Source: Streptomyces iconiensis (GTDB taxonomy: Bacteria > Actinomycetota > Actinomycetes > Streptomycetales > Streptomycetaceae). Taken from it: 64,000 nt of DNA. Shown in pieces: positions 47,244-56,491 of this stretch; the stretch's first letter is position 1, and every line of letters begins with the position of its first letter. A program made the translations under genes and the position numbers. The stretch is taken from positions 1 through 64,000 of the forward strand of contig NZ_JANCPR020000006.1 of NCBI RefSeq assembly GCF_028657195.3. The letters run 5' to 3'. The notes beneath the pieces were generated by a model. That model saw only the letters and a list, made by a program, of their open reading frames with translations. It was not told the DNA's origin and made no database searches.

Positions 47244-48788
47244 TCAGCCGCCGGCGCTCGCGGCTCCGGTGCCCGTGCTTCCCGTGCCCGGGTCGGTGTG
47301 CGCGGCCTGCGCCAGTCTGCGTACGCCCTCGCTGATACGGGCCTCGGGGAGCGCCGCGTAACCCAGCAGGAAGGTGGGTTCGGCCGGCGGGTTGTGCGTG
47401 AAGTAGCCCGCGACCGGATAGATCCGTACGCCGAGCCGCGCGGCGGCGCGCACCAGGTTTTCGGCCGTCCCCTGAGCCTTCGTCAGCGTCACCATCACGT
47501 GCAGCCCTGCCGCCTCTCCCGAGACGCGCAGGCCGGCGTGGCCGAAGTGTGCGGACAACTCGTCCAGCAGGTGCCGGCGGCGGCGCCTGTAGAGCGCGGA
47601 CATCCGCGCGATGTGCCGTTCGTACGCACCGGTGGCGATGAAGTCGGCGAGCGCTTCCTGGTCCACGGTCGGCGAGAGCCTGTCGGTGATCCACTTTATG
47701 CCCAGGCACGCACGCACAAGTCGCTCGGGAAGCACCATGTAGCCGATGCGCAGCGCGGGGAAGAGCGTCTTGCTGAAGCTGCCGAGATACGCCGTCTCGG
47801 CGCCGCCGTCGGCAGCCAGCGCGGGCAGGCGCGCGGCGCTGAAGGTGAACTCGTTGTGGAAATCGTCCTCCAGTAGTGTCGCGCCGCGCTCGCCCGCCCA
47901 CTCCAGCAGCGCCCGTCTGCGAGCGGCCGACATGATGACGCCCGTCGGGAACTGGTGCGACGGCGTCACGTACACCAGCCGCACCCGCGCCGGATCGTGC
48001 CCGTAGGCGCGGACACACATGTCGATGTCCTCCACCCGCAGCCCCTCCCCGTCCACCGGTACGGGTACGACCGTCGCGGACGAGAAACCGAACACCTGGC
48101 GCAGCACCGTATGGCCCGGGTCCTCGATGACGATCACGTCCCCAGGGCCCGTCACCAGCGCACGTACCAGGATGTCCATGGCCTGCGTCGCACCACTGGT
48201 GATCAGTACGCGGTTCGTGCCCGCCACGAGGGACCTGCTGCGCGCGACGAGCGCGGCGACATGGTTGCGCAGCGCGCCGGAGCCCTCGGCGGGCCCGTAA
48301 CCCAGGGACGCGGCGTCGGCACGGGCATAGGCACGGCGTACCGACTCCTGCCAGCGGGCCATGGGGAACGCCGAGAGCGCGGGCGTACCGTGCCGGAAGT
48401 CGATGCCCGAGCGGCCCGGCGTATGCGAAGGCGGCGGCTCCCATGGCTGCCACAGTGCGTCCCCCGCACCGGTCGGCAGCGGAGGCAGCGGTTCCCTCGC
48501 GCGCGGCGGCGCTTCCACAGGCGGCGCGGGGACCGTACGCGGTGCCACGCGGGTGCCCGAGCCGTGCCGCGCGGTCAGCACGCCGGTCGCGCGGAGCATC
48601 TCGTACGCGCGGACGACGACCGTACGGGACACGTCCAACTGCCGGGCCAGCTCCCGGGTCGCGGGCACCGGGTCGCCGGGGCGCAGCCGCCCCCGCTCGG
48701 TCAACGCCGTGATCTGCGCGACTACTTGGCGCTGCAACGGGACGCCGCTCGCGCGGTCCAGCACGATCAGCAACTCCGCCGAGCCCAT
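47244..48788 (-). CDS. MocR-type regulator (GntR HTH fused to PLP aminotransferase fold)
   Basis: A 514-residue protein from ATG 48788. The GntR HTH is residues about 15-80 (PLQRQVVAQITALTERGRLR, VPATRELARQLDVSRTVVVR). The aminotransferase-like domain (about 125-500) has the cofactor-binding lysine in YLGSFSKTLFPALRIGYMVL, TSGATQAMDILVRAL, and the Asp in LLEDDFHNEFTFS. MocR proteins sense pyridoxal phosphate or amino compounds; PdxR is one example. No pdxST or GABA genes are adjacent, so the target is unknown. Confidence 0.92.
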   Translation of the reverse strand: MGSAELLIVLDRASGVPLQRQVVAQITALTERGRLRPGDPVPATRELARQLDVSRTVVVRAYEMLRATGVLTARHGSGTRVAPRTVPAPPVEAPPRAREPLPPLPTGAGDALWQPWEPPPSHTPGRSGIDFRHGTPALSAFPMARWQESVRRAYARADAASLGYGPAEGSGALRNHVAALVARSRSLVAGTNRVLITSGATQAMDILVRALVTGPGDVIVIEDPGHTVLRQVFGFSSATVVPVPVDGEGLRVEDIDMCVRAYGHDPARVRLVYVTPSHQFPTGVIMSAARRRALLEWAGERGATLLEDDFHNEFTFSAARLPALAADGGAETAYLGSFSKTLFPALRIGYMVLPERLVRACLGIKWITDRLSPTVDQEALADFIATGAYERHIARMSALYRRRRRHLLDELSAHFGHAGLRVSGEAAGLHVMVTLTKAQGTAENLVRAAARLGVRIYPVAGYFTHNPPAEPTFLLGYAALPEARISEGVRRLAQAAHTDPGTGSTGTGAASAGG

Positions 48789-49037
48789 CGCTGCGCTCCC
48801 CCTCCACTCGCCCCGTCCACTCGCCGCTTCCCCGCGCCATGCGCCACATGCCATGTGCCACGCGCCTCACCCACCCGCGGCCGGGAAGAGGCTACGTGCG
48901 CCCGGGGGCTCGCTGGAAAGGGAGGCTCAGGGCGCGAGGGCGCGAGGAGAGGAGGGGTGGCTCGTGGGATGAGGAGAGGGGGACTCAGGGGTTGAGGGGA
49001 CGGGAGAGGCCCAGGGATTCGAAGGGGGGAAAGGGGC

Positions 49038-49985
49038 TCAGGGGATGAAGACCGTCTTGCCGCGCGAGCCGCCGGCGCGGGCGCGGGCCACCGCGTCGGG
49101 GGCCTGGTCGAGCGGGACCTCGTTCTCGATGGGAACCACGACGCGCCCGCTGTCGATCTCCTGCCCGAGCCGGTCCAGCAGCTCGGCCGAGGCGGAGAGC
49201 TGGAAGTTGATGCCCTCCACGCCCTTCGCGTACTGCGCGTCAGGGTCGGCGACGCCCACCGTGGTGAGTGCGACACCGCCGTCGCGGACGAGCGCGGCGT
49301 TCGCGGCGAACTCCGCCGCGGTGGGGGAGGCGAGATCGACGAGCGCGTCCACCCCGTCCGGGTACTCCTCGCGGACCGCGTCGACCATCGAGTGCTCCTT
49401 GGCGTCAATGGTGACCGCGGCACCGAAGGCGGCCATCCTGCGCTGGTCGTGGCCGTGCGTGGAGGCGATGACGCGCATGTCGTGTGCCGCGGCGAACTGG
49501 GTGAGGAACGTTCCCACGCCCCCGGCGGCGCCGATCACCAGCAGGCTCTCGTACTCGCGCAGGGCAGCGGCCCGCACGATGTCCAGCGCCGTCATCCCGG
49601 CCGTGGGCGCACCGGCGGCGACCGTCGTCGGTACCGAGGCCGGCACCCCCGCGATACTGCCCGCCTCCTCGACCACCACGTACTCCGCGTACGTGCCGCC
49701 GCCGACCGGTTCGCTGACCACCTGCCCGTAGACCGCGTCACCGGGCCGGAAACGACGCGCCTGCGGGCCGCCGTCCTCCACGACCCCCGCGAAGTCCACG
49801 CCCATGACCATCGGAAACGCGTACGGAAGTGCACCTTCCAGCATGCCGTCCGCGATCTTCCAGTCGAGCGGATTCAGCCCCGCCGCCTCGACCCGTACCA
49901 GCACCTCGCCCTCACCCGGCTCGGGCCTCGGCACGTCGACCACCTCGGGCCGACCCTTCAGCTCCTTGACCGCGACAGCACGCAT
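49038..49985 (-). CDS. NADP-dependent quinone oxidoreductase-like (zinc-free medium-chain) reductase
   Basis: A 315-residue medium-chain dehydrogenase/reductase from ATG 49985 with GGGAGA upstream. The GroES-like half contains EGEVLVRVEAAGLNPLDWKI and VMGVDFAGVVED. The Rossmann half contains LLVIGAAGGVGTFLTQFAAA (glycine-rich loop near residue 155) and the last part EVPLDQAPDAVARARAGGSR, then GKTVFI. No catalytic zinc cysteines are present, which fits the quinone oxidoreductase/enoyl reductase subgroup. Substrate unknown. Confidence 0.9.
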   Translation of the reverse strand: MRAVAVKELKGRPEVVDVPRPEPGEGEVLVRVEAAGLNPLDWKIADGMLEGALPYAFPMVMGVDFAGVVEDGGPQARRFRPGDAVYGQVVSEPVGGGTYAEYVVVEEAGSIAGVPASVPTTVAAGAPTAGMTALDIVRAAALREYESLLVIGAAGGVGTFLTQFAAAHDMRVIASTHGHDQRRMAAFGAAVTIDAKEHSMVDAVREEYPDGVDALVDLASPTAAEFAANAALVRDGGVALTTVGVADPDAQYAKGVEGINFQLSASAELLDRLGQEIDSGRVVVPIENEVPLDQAPDAVARARAGGSRGKTVFIP

Positions 49986-50124
49986 CAGCAGTCTCCCTGC
50001 TCCCCCCTTGGGACCAGTGGGCGCTCTCAACGTACGACAGGCCACCGCCTCCCGCAGTCCGGCACCTCGCCCTGACCTGCCCGGGCGTTGAGGCGGGCCC
50101 CGCGGGTGCCAGGGGGCGCACGGC

Positions 50125-50158
50125 GAAGGGCCGGGTCCCTCGGGGGACCCGGCCCTTC
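50125..50158 (-). terminator. Terminator of the small secreted protein gene
   Basis: GAAGGGCCGGGTCCC and GGGACCCGGCCCTTC pair perfectly (15 bp) around TCGG, 17 bp beyond the stop at 50176. Confidence 0.85.
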
Positions 50159-50175
50159 GGTGGAGCGCGTAAGGA

Positions 50176-50403
50176 TCAGTAGACCGGCGTCAGGTACCAC
50201 TGATGGGCGTCGTTCATGTTGTCGCAGTGGAAGCCCTTGATCTTGCCGTCAGCCTGGAGCGCCTCGCCCCAAGCCTTGCAGGACTTGAAGTTGGCGACCT
50301 TGACAGGGGTGCCGTCCGCGGCCTGCGCCGCCGTCGCTCCGGCACCGGCGAACGCCGCGATGCCGACCAGTGTGACAACAGCCCTGGTGAACTTCCTACG
50401 CAC
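50176..50403 (-). CDS. Small secreted protein
   Basis: A 75-residue precursor. A signal peptide covers residues about 1-29 (KFTRAVVTLVGIAAFAGAGA, then AQA). The mature part of about 46 residues has VANFKSCKAWGEALQADGKI and FHCDNMNDAHQWYLTPVY, with two cysteines that may pair. No function is recognised. Confidence 0.7.
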   Translation of the reverse strand: MRRKFTRAVVTLVGIAAFAGAGATAAQAADGTPVKVANFKSCKAWGEALQADGKIKGFHCDNMNDAHQWYLTPVY

Positions 50404-50591
50404 GTGTGTTTCTCCATTCGCAGCACAAATGATCTTGTCCAGCCTGCTCGGCCGTTACCGGGCGGGACATGGCGTTCGATGATCGCTGCGGCGGAAAAGT
50501 TCACGACAGTCCGAGAAGACTTCAGAACCCGACCACCATCCGGCACCCCCAGGGCAACCGCACCACCGACGGCAACCGAGCCCCACACGAA

Positions 50592-50625
50592 GAAGGCCCG
50601 GACCCCGTCGGGGATCCGGACCTTC
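50592..50625 (-). terminator. Terminator of tRNA-Ser(CGA)
   Basis: Arms GAAGG-CCCGGA and TCCGGACCTTC, extended by CCCC/GGGG, form a hairpin ending 18 bp beyond the tRNA 3' end on the minus strand. Confidence 0.7.
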
Positions 50626-50643
50626 ATCCGTGCTGCTCAAGAG

Positions 50644-50730
50644 CGGTAGCGGTGGGATTTGAACCCACGGAGGAGTTGCCCCCTCACTCGCTTTCGAGGC
50701 GAGCTCCTTCGGCCGCTCGGACACGCTACC
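50644..50730 (-). tRNA. tRNA-Ser (anticodon CGA)
   Basis: Read leftward, the acceptor stem GGTAGCG pairs with CGCTACC. The anticodon stem is CTCGC/GCGAG, and loop CTCGAAA gives CGA, reading UCG. A long variable arm and the T-loop GGTTCAAATCC are present. CCA is not encoded. Confidence 0.97.
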
Positions 50731-50740
50731 GAGAGGAACT

Positions 50741-51301
50741 CTAGCTCAAGGGCGGGCGTGGGTCGAAATCGGTATTCGGGGTGCGGAAGAAGCGGGTGAG
50801 GAGGGCGGCGGAGGCGTCGGGGAGCACGGCGTTGAGGACCTCGGGGCGGTGGTTGAGGCGCCGGTCGCGTACGAGGTCCCAGAGGGAGCCGGCGGCGCCC
50901 GCCTTGGGGTCGGGGGCGCCGTAGACGACGCGGTCGACGCGGGCCAGCACGGCGGCGCCCGCGCACATCGTGCAGGGCTCAAGGGTGACCACGAGGGTGC
51001 AGCCGGTCAGGCGCCAGTCGCCGGTGCCGAGGGCGCGGGCCGCCTCGCGCAGGGCGAGCAGTTCGGCGTGGGCCGTCGGGTCGCCCGTGGCCTCGCGGGT
51101 GTTGTGGGTACGGGCGAGCACCTGGCCCGTGGGGCCGCCGGGGCCGAGTACGACGGCGCCGACGGGAACGTCCCCGGTCCCCGGCGCCCGTACGGCCTCC
51201 TCCAGCGCGAGCCGCATGGGCCCGTGCCAGGGATCGCGTACGGGGTCGGGGAGCCGGGGGGCCTCCGGGGTGCCGGACGCCGGATCGTTCGCGGGGGTCA
51301 T
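50741..51301 (-). CDS. tadA: tRNA adenosine(34) deaminase
   Basis: A 186-residue zinc deaminase. The catalytic HAE lies in PTAHAELLALREAARAL (Glu is the proton shuttle), and PCTMCAGAAVLARVDRVVYG supplies the two zinc cysteines. It converts A34 of tRNA-Arg(ACG) to inosine, so it serves the tRNA-Arg target of the integrative element. The first 25 residues are a Pro-rich extension. It lies 10 bp from tRNA-Ser and downstream of its associated gene. Confidence 0.95.
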   Translation of the reverse strand: MTPANDPASGTPEAPRLPDPVRDPWHGPMRLALEEAVRAPGTGDVPVGAVVLGPGGPTGQVLARTHNTREATGDPTAHAELLALREAARALGTGDWRLTGCTLVVTLEPCTMCAGAAVLARVDRVVYGAPDPKAGAAGSLWDLVRDRRLNHRPEVLNAVLPDASAALLTRFFRTPNTDFDPRPPLS

Positions 51302-51329
51302 GGGAACAGTGTCGCGCTCGGCGCGGGCG

Positions 51330-51869
51330 TCAGCGGACGGCCTCCAGGACGTCCGTGCAGCCCAGCGCGTCGGCGACCTCGCTCAGGGCGTCCTCGGGTG
51401 TGAGTGACAGCAGGGTCTTGTCCTCCATTCCCAGGTCGGCGAGGATTCCGGCGTCACCGAGCGGGCCGGGGGGCGTCTCGGCGCCCTCGCTCCCGGTGGC
51501 GGCCTCCTCGTCGCCGTCCTGATCGGGCTCCCCGTCTTCGGTGCCGTCCAGGTCCACGAGTTGGTCCAGCGCGTCGGGGTCTTCGGGCTCCCGGCCCAGC
51601 AGTTCGTCCGAGAGCAGTATCTCGCCGTACGAACTGCGCATAGCGGCTGCGGCATCCGAGACGAAGACGCGGGGATCCTCCTCGCCGTCCACGCGGACGA
51701 CGCCGAACCACCCGCCCTCCTGCTCGATGCAGACCAGCACTGTCTCGTCGTCGGTCGCGGCCTCCCTGGCCAGTTCGGCCAGATCGGCCAGGGTCTCCAC
51801 ATCGTCCAGCTCTGTGTCGCTCGCTTCCCACCCGTCTTCGGTGCGCGCGAGCAGCGCGGCGAAATACAC
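51330..51869 (-). CDS. tRNA adenosine deaminase-associated protein
   Basis: A 179-residue acidic protein, 28 bp upstream of tadA in the same direction. MYFAALLARTEDGWEASDTE then LDDVETLADLAELAREAATD, and WFGVVRVDGEEDPRVFVSDA, match the actinobacterial family that always accompanies tadA, as I recall. The C-terminus LLSLTPEDALSEVADALGCT follows a disordered acidic linker. Role unknown; a partner or stabiliser of TadA is likely. Confidence 0.88.
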   Translation of the reverse strand: MYFAALLARTEDGWEASDTELDDVETLADLAELAREAATDDETVLVCIEQEGGWFGVVRVDGEEDPRVFVSDAAAAMRSSYGEILLSDELLGREPEDPDALDQLVDLDGTEDGEPDQDGDEEAATGSEGAETPPGPLGDAGILADLGMEDKTLLSLTPEDALSEVADALGCTDVLEAVR

Positions 51870-52075
51870 CGTGACTCTCCCACTGATTCAAGAGGTGCCC
51901 GAGTGCTGACGAGGACCGTGCCCCCGCCCCATCGGAATCGTGGCAGAAACCCGGGCTGTGCGAAGGGTCTTCGACAGTGCGTCGTCGTGGTGATTGCGCG
52001 GACGCGGCCTGCGGCAACTCACCGTGACCCCTCGGGACTCACAGCGTCACGGCATGCTCGCCGTGCGCCGCCCCT

Positions 52076-52294
52076 TCACCACCGGAAGTTCCGCATCCGT
52101 ACTGCCTGCTGACGCATGCGGGCCGCTCGCGCGCGGCGGGGCTGGACGCGATCGCGCAGCTCCCTCGCCTCGTTCAGCTCTCGGAGAAAGCGTGCCCTGC
52201 GGCGCAGCCGCTCGGCGTCGGTCACGCGGCGCCTGGCCTCCTGGACCGGGTCCTCCGACTTCCGCGCTCCTGTGGGCTCTTGCGGTTCTGTCAT
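52076..52294 (-). CDS. Small highly charged protein
   Basis: A 72-residue Arg/Glu-rich protein from ATG 52294. One long helix is predicted ([20 protein letters not shown], then [14 protein letters not shown]), with a basic C-terminus. It is divergent from upp. It may bind nucleic acid; no family is known. Confidence 0.6.
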   Translation of the reverse strand: MTEPQEPTGARKSEDPVQEARRRVTDAERLRRRARFLRELNEARELRDRVQPRRARAARMRQQAVRMRNFRW

Positions 52295-52407
52295 ATGCAC
52301 ACCTCCGGCGTACCTGCCCACTTTCCCCCGTACGCCCGGCGTACGCCAGTGCGGACCGAACGGGCCCGGACGGGTCCTGCGCGCTGCGCCTCGGATACTG
52401 TCGACCC

Positions 52408-53043
52408 ATGCGGACCCACGTCGTCGACCACCCGCTGGTGGCGCACAAACTGACCACCCTGCGCGACGCGCGCACCGAGTCCCCCACGTTCCGCCGTCTC
52501 GCGGACGAGCTGGTGACGCTCCTGGCGTACGAGGCCACGCGCGATGTGCGCGTCGAGGAGGTCGGGATCCGTACGCCGGTGACGGAGACCACCGGGGTGC
52601 GCCTGTCGTATCCGCGCCCGCTGGTGGTGCCGATCATCCGCGCCGGGCTGGGCATGCTGGAGGGCATGGTCCGGCTGCTGCCGACGGCCGAGGTCGGCTT
52701 CCTGGGGATGATCCGGGACGAGGAGACGCTGCAGGCGTCGACGTATGCGAACCGGATGCCCGACGATCTGTCGGGCCGCCAGGTCTACGTTCTCGACCCG
52801 ATGCTCGCGACGGGCGGCACGCTGGTCGCCGCGATCAAGGAGCTGATCCGGCGCGGCGCCGACGATGTGACGGCGCTCTGCCTGCTGGCCGCGCCGGAGG
52901 GCGTCGAGGTCATGGAACGGGAGCTGGCCGGTACGCCGGTGACCGTGGTGACGGCCTCGGTGGACGAGCGGCTGGACGAGCAGGGCTTCATCGTTCCCGG
53001 CCTCGGCGACGCCGGGGACCGGATGTACGGCACGGCCGGCTGA
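52408..53043 (+). CDS. upp: Uracil phosphoribosyltransferase
   Basis: A 211-residue enzyme from ATG 52408, of normal family length. It converts uracil and PRPP to UMP in pyrimidine salvage. The N-terminus is [40 protein letters not shown] and the PRPP loop [19 protein letters not shown] (conserved DPMLATG) are diagnostic. The C-terminus [16 protein letters not shown] is the uracil-binding GDAGDR motif. Confidence 0.97.
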   Translation: MRTHVVDHPLVAHKLTTLRDARTESPTFRRLADELVTLLAYEATRDVRVEEVGIRTPVTETTGVRLSYPRPLVVPIIRAGLGMLEGMVRLLPTAEVGFLGMIRDEETLQASTYANRMPDDLSGRQVYVLDPMLATGGTLVAAIKELIRRGADDVTALCLLAAPEGVEVMERELAGTPVTVVTASVDERLDEQGFIVPGLGDAGDRMYGTAG

Positions 53044-53106
53044 GGATCCTGGCAGTCGGATTCCCCGTTCCCACTCCCGTTTCAGTGTTCTTGCGCCGAC
53101 CGGGTC

Positions 53107-53835
53107 TCAGCAGCTGGCGGCGGGTGACGGCTGGGCCGTGGGCGCCTTGTCGGGCTGGGTGGTCCTGCCGAGCTTGGCCAGTGCCGCCGTCGCTGCCTTC
53201 TTCTTGGTGAGCTTCTTGAAGTCGTCGCCGAGTACGAGGTCCACATCCTTGCCGTCCCGCTCGACGAACTTGGTGTCGGCGCCGTCGAGCTGAGTACCCA
53301 GGACCTTCAGGCGTGCGGTGGTGTCGGAGCCAGGGGCCCCGACGAGCACGCCGGTCTTCTTGACCTTCTTGTCGAGCGCGGACGGCGCGTTGCCGATGTC
53401 GCCGATCTTGAAGCCGCGCTTCTTCAGTTCGTCCGACGTGGACTTGGCGAGCCCGCCGCGTGAGGTCGCGTTGAGAACGTTGACCGTGATGCTGCCGGGT
53501 TCGGGGAGCGCGCCCGGGGCGTGTCCCTTGTCCTTGCCGTCCTGGGCGCTGCCCTTGTCGCCCTTGCCGTTCTTCGCCGCCGTCGCGCTCTTGGACGCCT
53601 TGGGCGTCGTGCAGTCGGAGGGCTTGGCGCGGTCGTCGGAGGCGCTGGCCGAGCCGCCGCCCGCGAAGATGTCGATGAGCTGGACCGTCCCCCACCCGAT
53701 CACGGCGACGGCGACGACCGAGGCGACCGAGGCGAGAATGATCTTTCCTCGCCCCCGGGACCTGCGCATACGTGGGTAACGGTCACCCTTGATGCGGTAC
53801 TTGCCGCCCATGCCGGGAGGAGTGAGCATGCTCAT
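53107..53835 (-). CDS. LytR C-terminal (LytR_C) domain membrane protein
   Basis: A 242-residue protein with a basic N-terminus, one membrane segment (IILASVASVVAVAVIGWGTV, about residues 32-52), a Lys/Ser/Gly-rich linker, and a LytR_C domain at about 115-205 (SITVNVLNATSRGGLAKSTS, RGFKIGDIGNAP, VLVGAPGSDTTARLKVLGTQ). The domain faces the cell wall. It converges on upp. Confidence 0.85.
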   Translation of the reverse strand: MSMLTPPGMGGKYRIKGDRYPRMRRSRGRGKIILASVASVVAVAVIGWGTVQLIDIFAGGGSASASDDRAKPSDCTTPKASKSATAAKNGKGDKGSAQDGKDKGHAPGALPEPGSITVNVLNATSRGGLAKSTSDELKKRGFKIGDIGNAPSALDKKVKKTGVLVGAPGSDTTARLKVLGTQLDGADTKFVERDGKDVDLVLGDDFKKLTKKKAATAALAKLGRTTQPDKAPTAQPSPAASC

Positions 53836-53936
53836 GTGCGCAGCGTAATGCGCACAGGCGGCACTGCCTACTAAATGATCAATGGCTCGTTGTCACGCGC
53901 ACCTGAACGGGCCAACCGGGTGCTCGGCTGCCGCTG

Positions 53937-54233
53937 TCAGTCCAGCTCCAGTACGCGTGCGTGCAGCACCTGGCGCTGCTGGAGCGCGGCGCGCACCGCT
54001 CGGTGCAGGCCGTCTTCCAGGTAGAGGTCGCCTTGCCACTTCACGACGTGCGCGAAGAGGTCGCCGTAGAACGTCGAGTCCTCCGCGAGCAGGGTCTCCA
54101 GGTCGAGCTGGCCCTTTGTGGTGACGAGCTGGTCAAGACGCACCGGGCGTGGGGCAACATCCGCCCACTGGCGGGTGCTCTCCCGGCCGTGGTCGGGGTA
54201 CGGCCGCCCGTTTCCGATTCGCTTGAAGATCAC
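53937..54233 (-). CDS. Conserved 98-residue protein (ParB-like or antitoxin-like)
   Basis: The sequence MIFKRIGNGRPYPDHGREST, then VRLDQLVTTKGQLDLETLLA and DLYLEDGLHRAVRAALQQRQ, resembles small actinobacterial proteins that databases variously label as VapB-type antitoxins or ParB-like. The DGLHRAVRAALQ stretch recalls the ParB DGHHR motif. No toxin gene is adjacent, so a toxin-antitoxin role is unsupported here. Confidence 0.6.
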   Translation of the reverse strand: MIFKRIGNGRPYPDHGRESTRQWADVAPRPVRLDQLVTTKGQLDLETLLAEDSTFYGDLFAHVVKWQGDLYLEDGLHRAVRAALQQRQVLHARVLELD

Positions 54234-54444
54234 ACGGAAAGCCTACCGGGCCAGCGGTACCGGGCGCAGCCTTGTGACGATGGTGCAATCCAGTGGAATC
54301 CAGAAGAAAGCGGGCAGGCTGTCGGGGAATCGCCACGCGGGGGTGCGGTGCGCGGGTGCGTGCCGGGGTGCGCTCATAGTTATGCACAGGCTGTGGACAG
54401 CGAAGACGGAGCTGAGGGGTCCGCCTCCGCTGTCCGGTACTCGG

Positions 54445-56157
54445 TCAGCGGACGAGGCGTTCGCCCTTGTACAGCGCGGAGGTTGTGGCCTTTTTTGGGG
54501 CCTTTGCTCCTTCTGTGGCCTTTGCGCTCTCTGCGGGCTTCGCTTCCTCCAGGGTCTTCGGGTCCTTCGGGTCCTTCACTTCCTTCGGGCTCTCTGTGCT
54601 CTTGGTGTCCTTCGCCGTCACCTCCGGCAGGGAGCGGGTGTCCCATGCGTAGTGACCGACGGCGTTGGCGATGGCCTTCACGTTGGCGTCGAAGGCGCGC
54701 TTGCTGATGTTCTTGAGGGTGTCGCATGCCTGGTGGTAGCAGCTGTCGAAGGCGGTGCCCTCCGTACCGCCCCACAGCTTCCGCTGCTCGGCGGTCTTGA
54801 CCTTCTCGGCGCCGGTGAAGGTGCCGCCCGAAGGGATGCCGGCCGCGATGAACGGGCCGTAGTCGGAGCGGCCGTCGAAGTCCGTGCCGCGCGTCTCCAG
54901 GCCGCGGGTGGCCAGGAAGTCGGACAGGTCCTTCTCCAGCTGGCCCGAGCCGGCGGGGCCCGGTCCGGAGCCTGTGCCGTCGGAGTCGTCACCGTCGTAG
55001 GCGAAGACTCCGAAGTTGGGGCTCGCGATCATGTCGAAGTTCAGATAGAGCTGGATCTTCTCGCGCTCGGCGGCCGGCAGCTTCTCGACGTAGTGCTCGG
55101 CGCCGAGCAGGCCCAGCTCCTCGGCGCTCCACAGCGCGAAGCGGACCTTGTTGGCGTGCTTGCCCTTGCGGTCGGCCTTGGCGAGCTGGAGCGCCGTCTC
55201 CAGGATTCCGGCCGAGCCGGAGGCGTTGTCGTTGATGCCGGGGCCTTCGGACACGGAGTCGAGGTGGGCGCCGAGCATCACCACGTTGTCGGGGTCGCCG
55301 CCGCGGGTCTCCGCGATGACGTTCGGTGTGGTGCGCTGCTCCTGGTGCTCGCGCAGCTCCAGGTTGATCGTGACCTTGCCCTCGTCGTTCTTGGCGACGA
55401 GCGCGGAGAGCGCTTCGCCGTCCGCCTTGGTGAGGCCGCCCGTGGGGACCCGCGCGTCGGTGGGGCTGCCCAGGGTGCCGTTCAGGGCGCCGTCGATGTT
55501 GTTGTAGATCACGGCGCCGACAGCGCCCGCCCCGGCAGCCGCTGCCTGCTTCTCGGCGAAGGAGCAGCCGCCGCGCTTGATGAGGGCGATCTTGCCGGTG
55601 AAGGTGCCGGACGCGTAGTCGGCCGCCTGGCAGCCCGGGCTCTCGTCGGCGCCGCCGCCGGACGGGGAGACCTCGGCCACCGGGGCTTCCAGGCCGCCCC
55701 TGGGCGTGCTCTTGGTGTACGTCATCAGAGTGATGGGGACGTCGCGCTGTTCCGGTTCGAGGACCTTGAGCTTCTCGGCGAGCGTCTCGCGGTAGGTGAA
55801 CTCGAACTTCTGGTACGTGACCTTGTAGCCCGCTGCCTTCAGCAGCTTTCCCGCGTACTTCGCCGAGCGTTCGTGCCCGGCGAAGCCCGCTGCGCGGTTG
55901 CCCTTGCTGGCGTCGGCTATCGCCTGGAAGGCGCGCAGGTGCTTGCCCGCGCCCTGGGCGCCGGTCTTGTGGACCAGCTTGTGCGCCAGCTTCCTGCCTT
56001 CCTTGCCGGGGTCGTGGCCGCCGGACGCGGTCGCTGAGCCCGTCGAGGCGCTGAGGAGCAGCGGGGCCGCCAGTGCGGTCGCCGCGAGTGCCGCGACGGC
56101 TCTGGCCCGGGTGGCCCGCTTCGGCCGGGTGGGTCTGTTGCGGAGCGGTTCATGCAC
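54445..56157 (-). CDS. Secreted M28 zinc aminopeptidase with PA domain
   Basis: A 570-residue precursor. The signal peptide (residues about 18-45) is ARAVAALAATALAAPLLLSA. The PA lid domain (about 155-265) has GCQAADYASGTFTGKIALIK and AVGAVIYNNIDGALNGT. The M28 peptidase has zinc ligands in MLGAHLDSVSEGPGINDNAS, the catalytic WSAEELGLLGAEHY, NFDMIASPN, and the last ligand in CYHQACDTLKN. A Lys/Glu/Ser-rich tail follows at about 505-570. It releases N-terminal residues from peptides outside the cell, like the S. griseus aminopeptidase. Confidence 0.93.
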   Translation of the reverse strand: MHEPLRNRPTRPKRATRARAVAALAATALAAPLLLSASTGSATASGGHDPGKEGRKLAHKLVHKTGAQGAGKHLRAFQAIADASKGNRAAGFAGHERSAKYAGKLLKAAGYKVTYQKFEFTYRETLAEKLKVLEPEQRDVPITLMTYTKSTPRGGLEAPVAEVSPSGGGADESPGCQAADYASGTFTGKIALIKRGGCSFAEKQAAAAGAGAVGAVIYNNIDGALNGTLGSPTDARVPTGGLTKADGEALSALVAKNDEGKVTINLELREHQEQRTTPNVIAETRGGDPDNVVMLGAHLDSVSEGPGINDNASGSAGILETALQLAKADRKGKHANKVRFALWSAEELGLLGAEHYVEKLPAAEREKIQLYLNFDMIASPNFGVFAYDGDDSDGTGSGPGPAGSGQLEKDLSDFLATRGLETRGTDFDGRSDYGPFIAAGIPSGGTFTGAEKVKTAEQRKLWGGTEGTAFDSCYHQACDTLKNISKRAFDANVKAIANAVGHYAWDTRSLPEVTAKDTKSTESPKEVKDPKDPKTLEEAKPAESAKATEGAKAPKKATTSALYKGERLVR

Positions 56158-56491
56158 AGTCGTGGTCCTTCCGGTGTGACGGCAGGGACGGCACTGTTCG
56201 GCGTGGGGGGCTCCGTGTCCGGCTCGCGGACGCGCTGGCTCGGAAAACTAGCGTCCCGCGAGGCGGGCGGGAACGCCTGTTTTACGCATTGCCATCCGGG
56301 GCCCGTGCTGCTTGCGTGGCCGCGCTTGGGGGTACGCGTACCGCGGCGCCCCCTGTGCACGGGGGCGCGTCCCCCTACCACGGGAACGGTGGAGAAGAGG
56401 GCCGCGTTGGTAGCGTGTAGCGTCCGCATCAGCCTTTCGATGCCCTCGGCGCGTTCCACCCTCACTCCGCGCCCCTGATCAGGAGCCCTCC

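Noticed and set aside
53937..54233. Toxin-antitoxin locus
   Set aside because: The protein resembles entries labelled VapB-like, but no toxin gene lies next to it.
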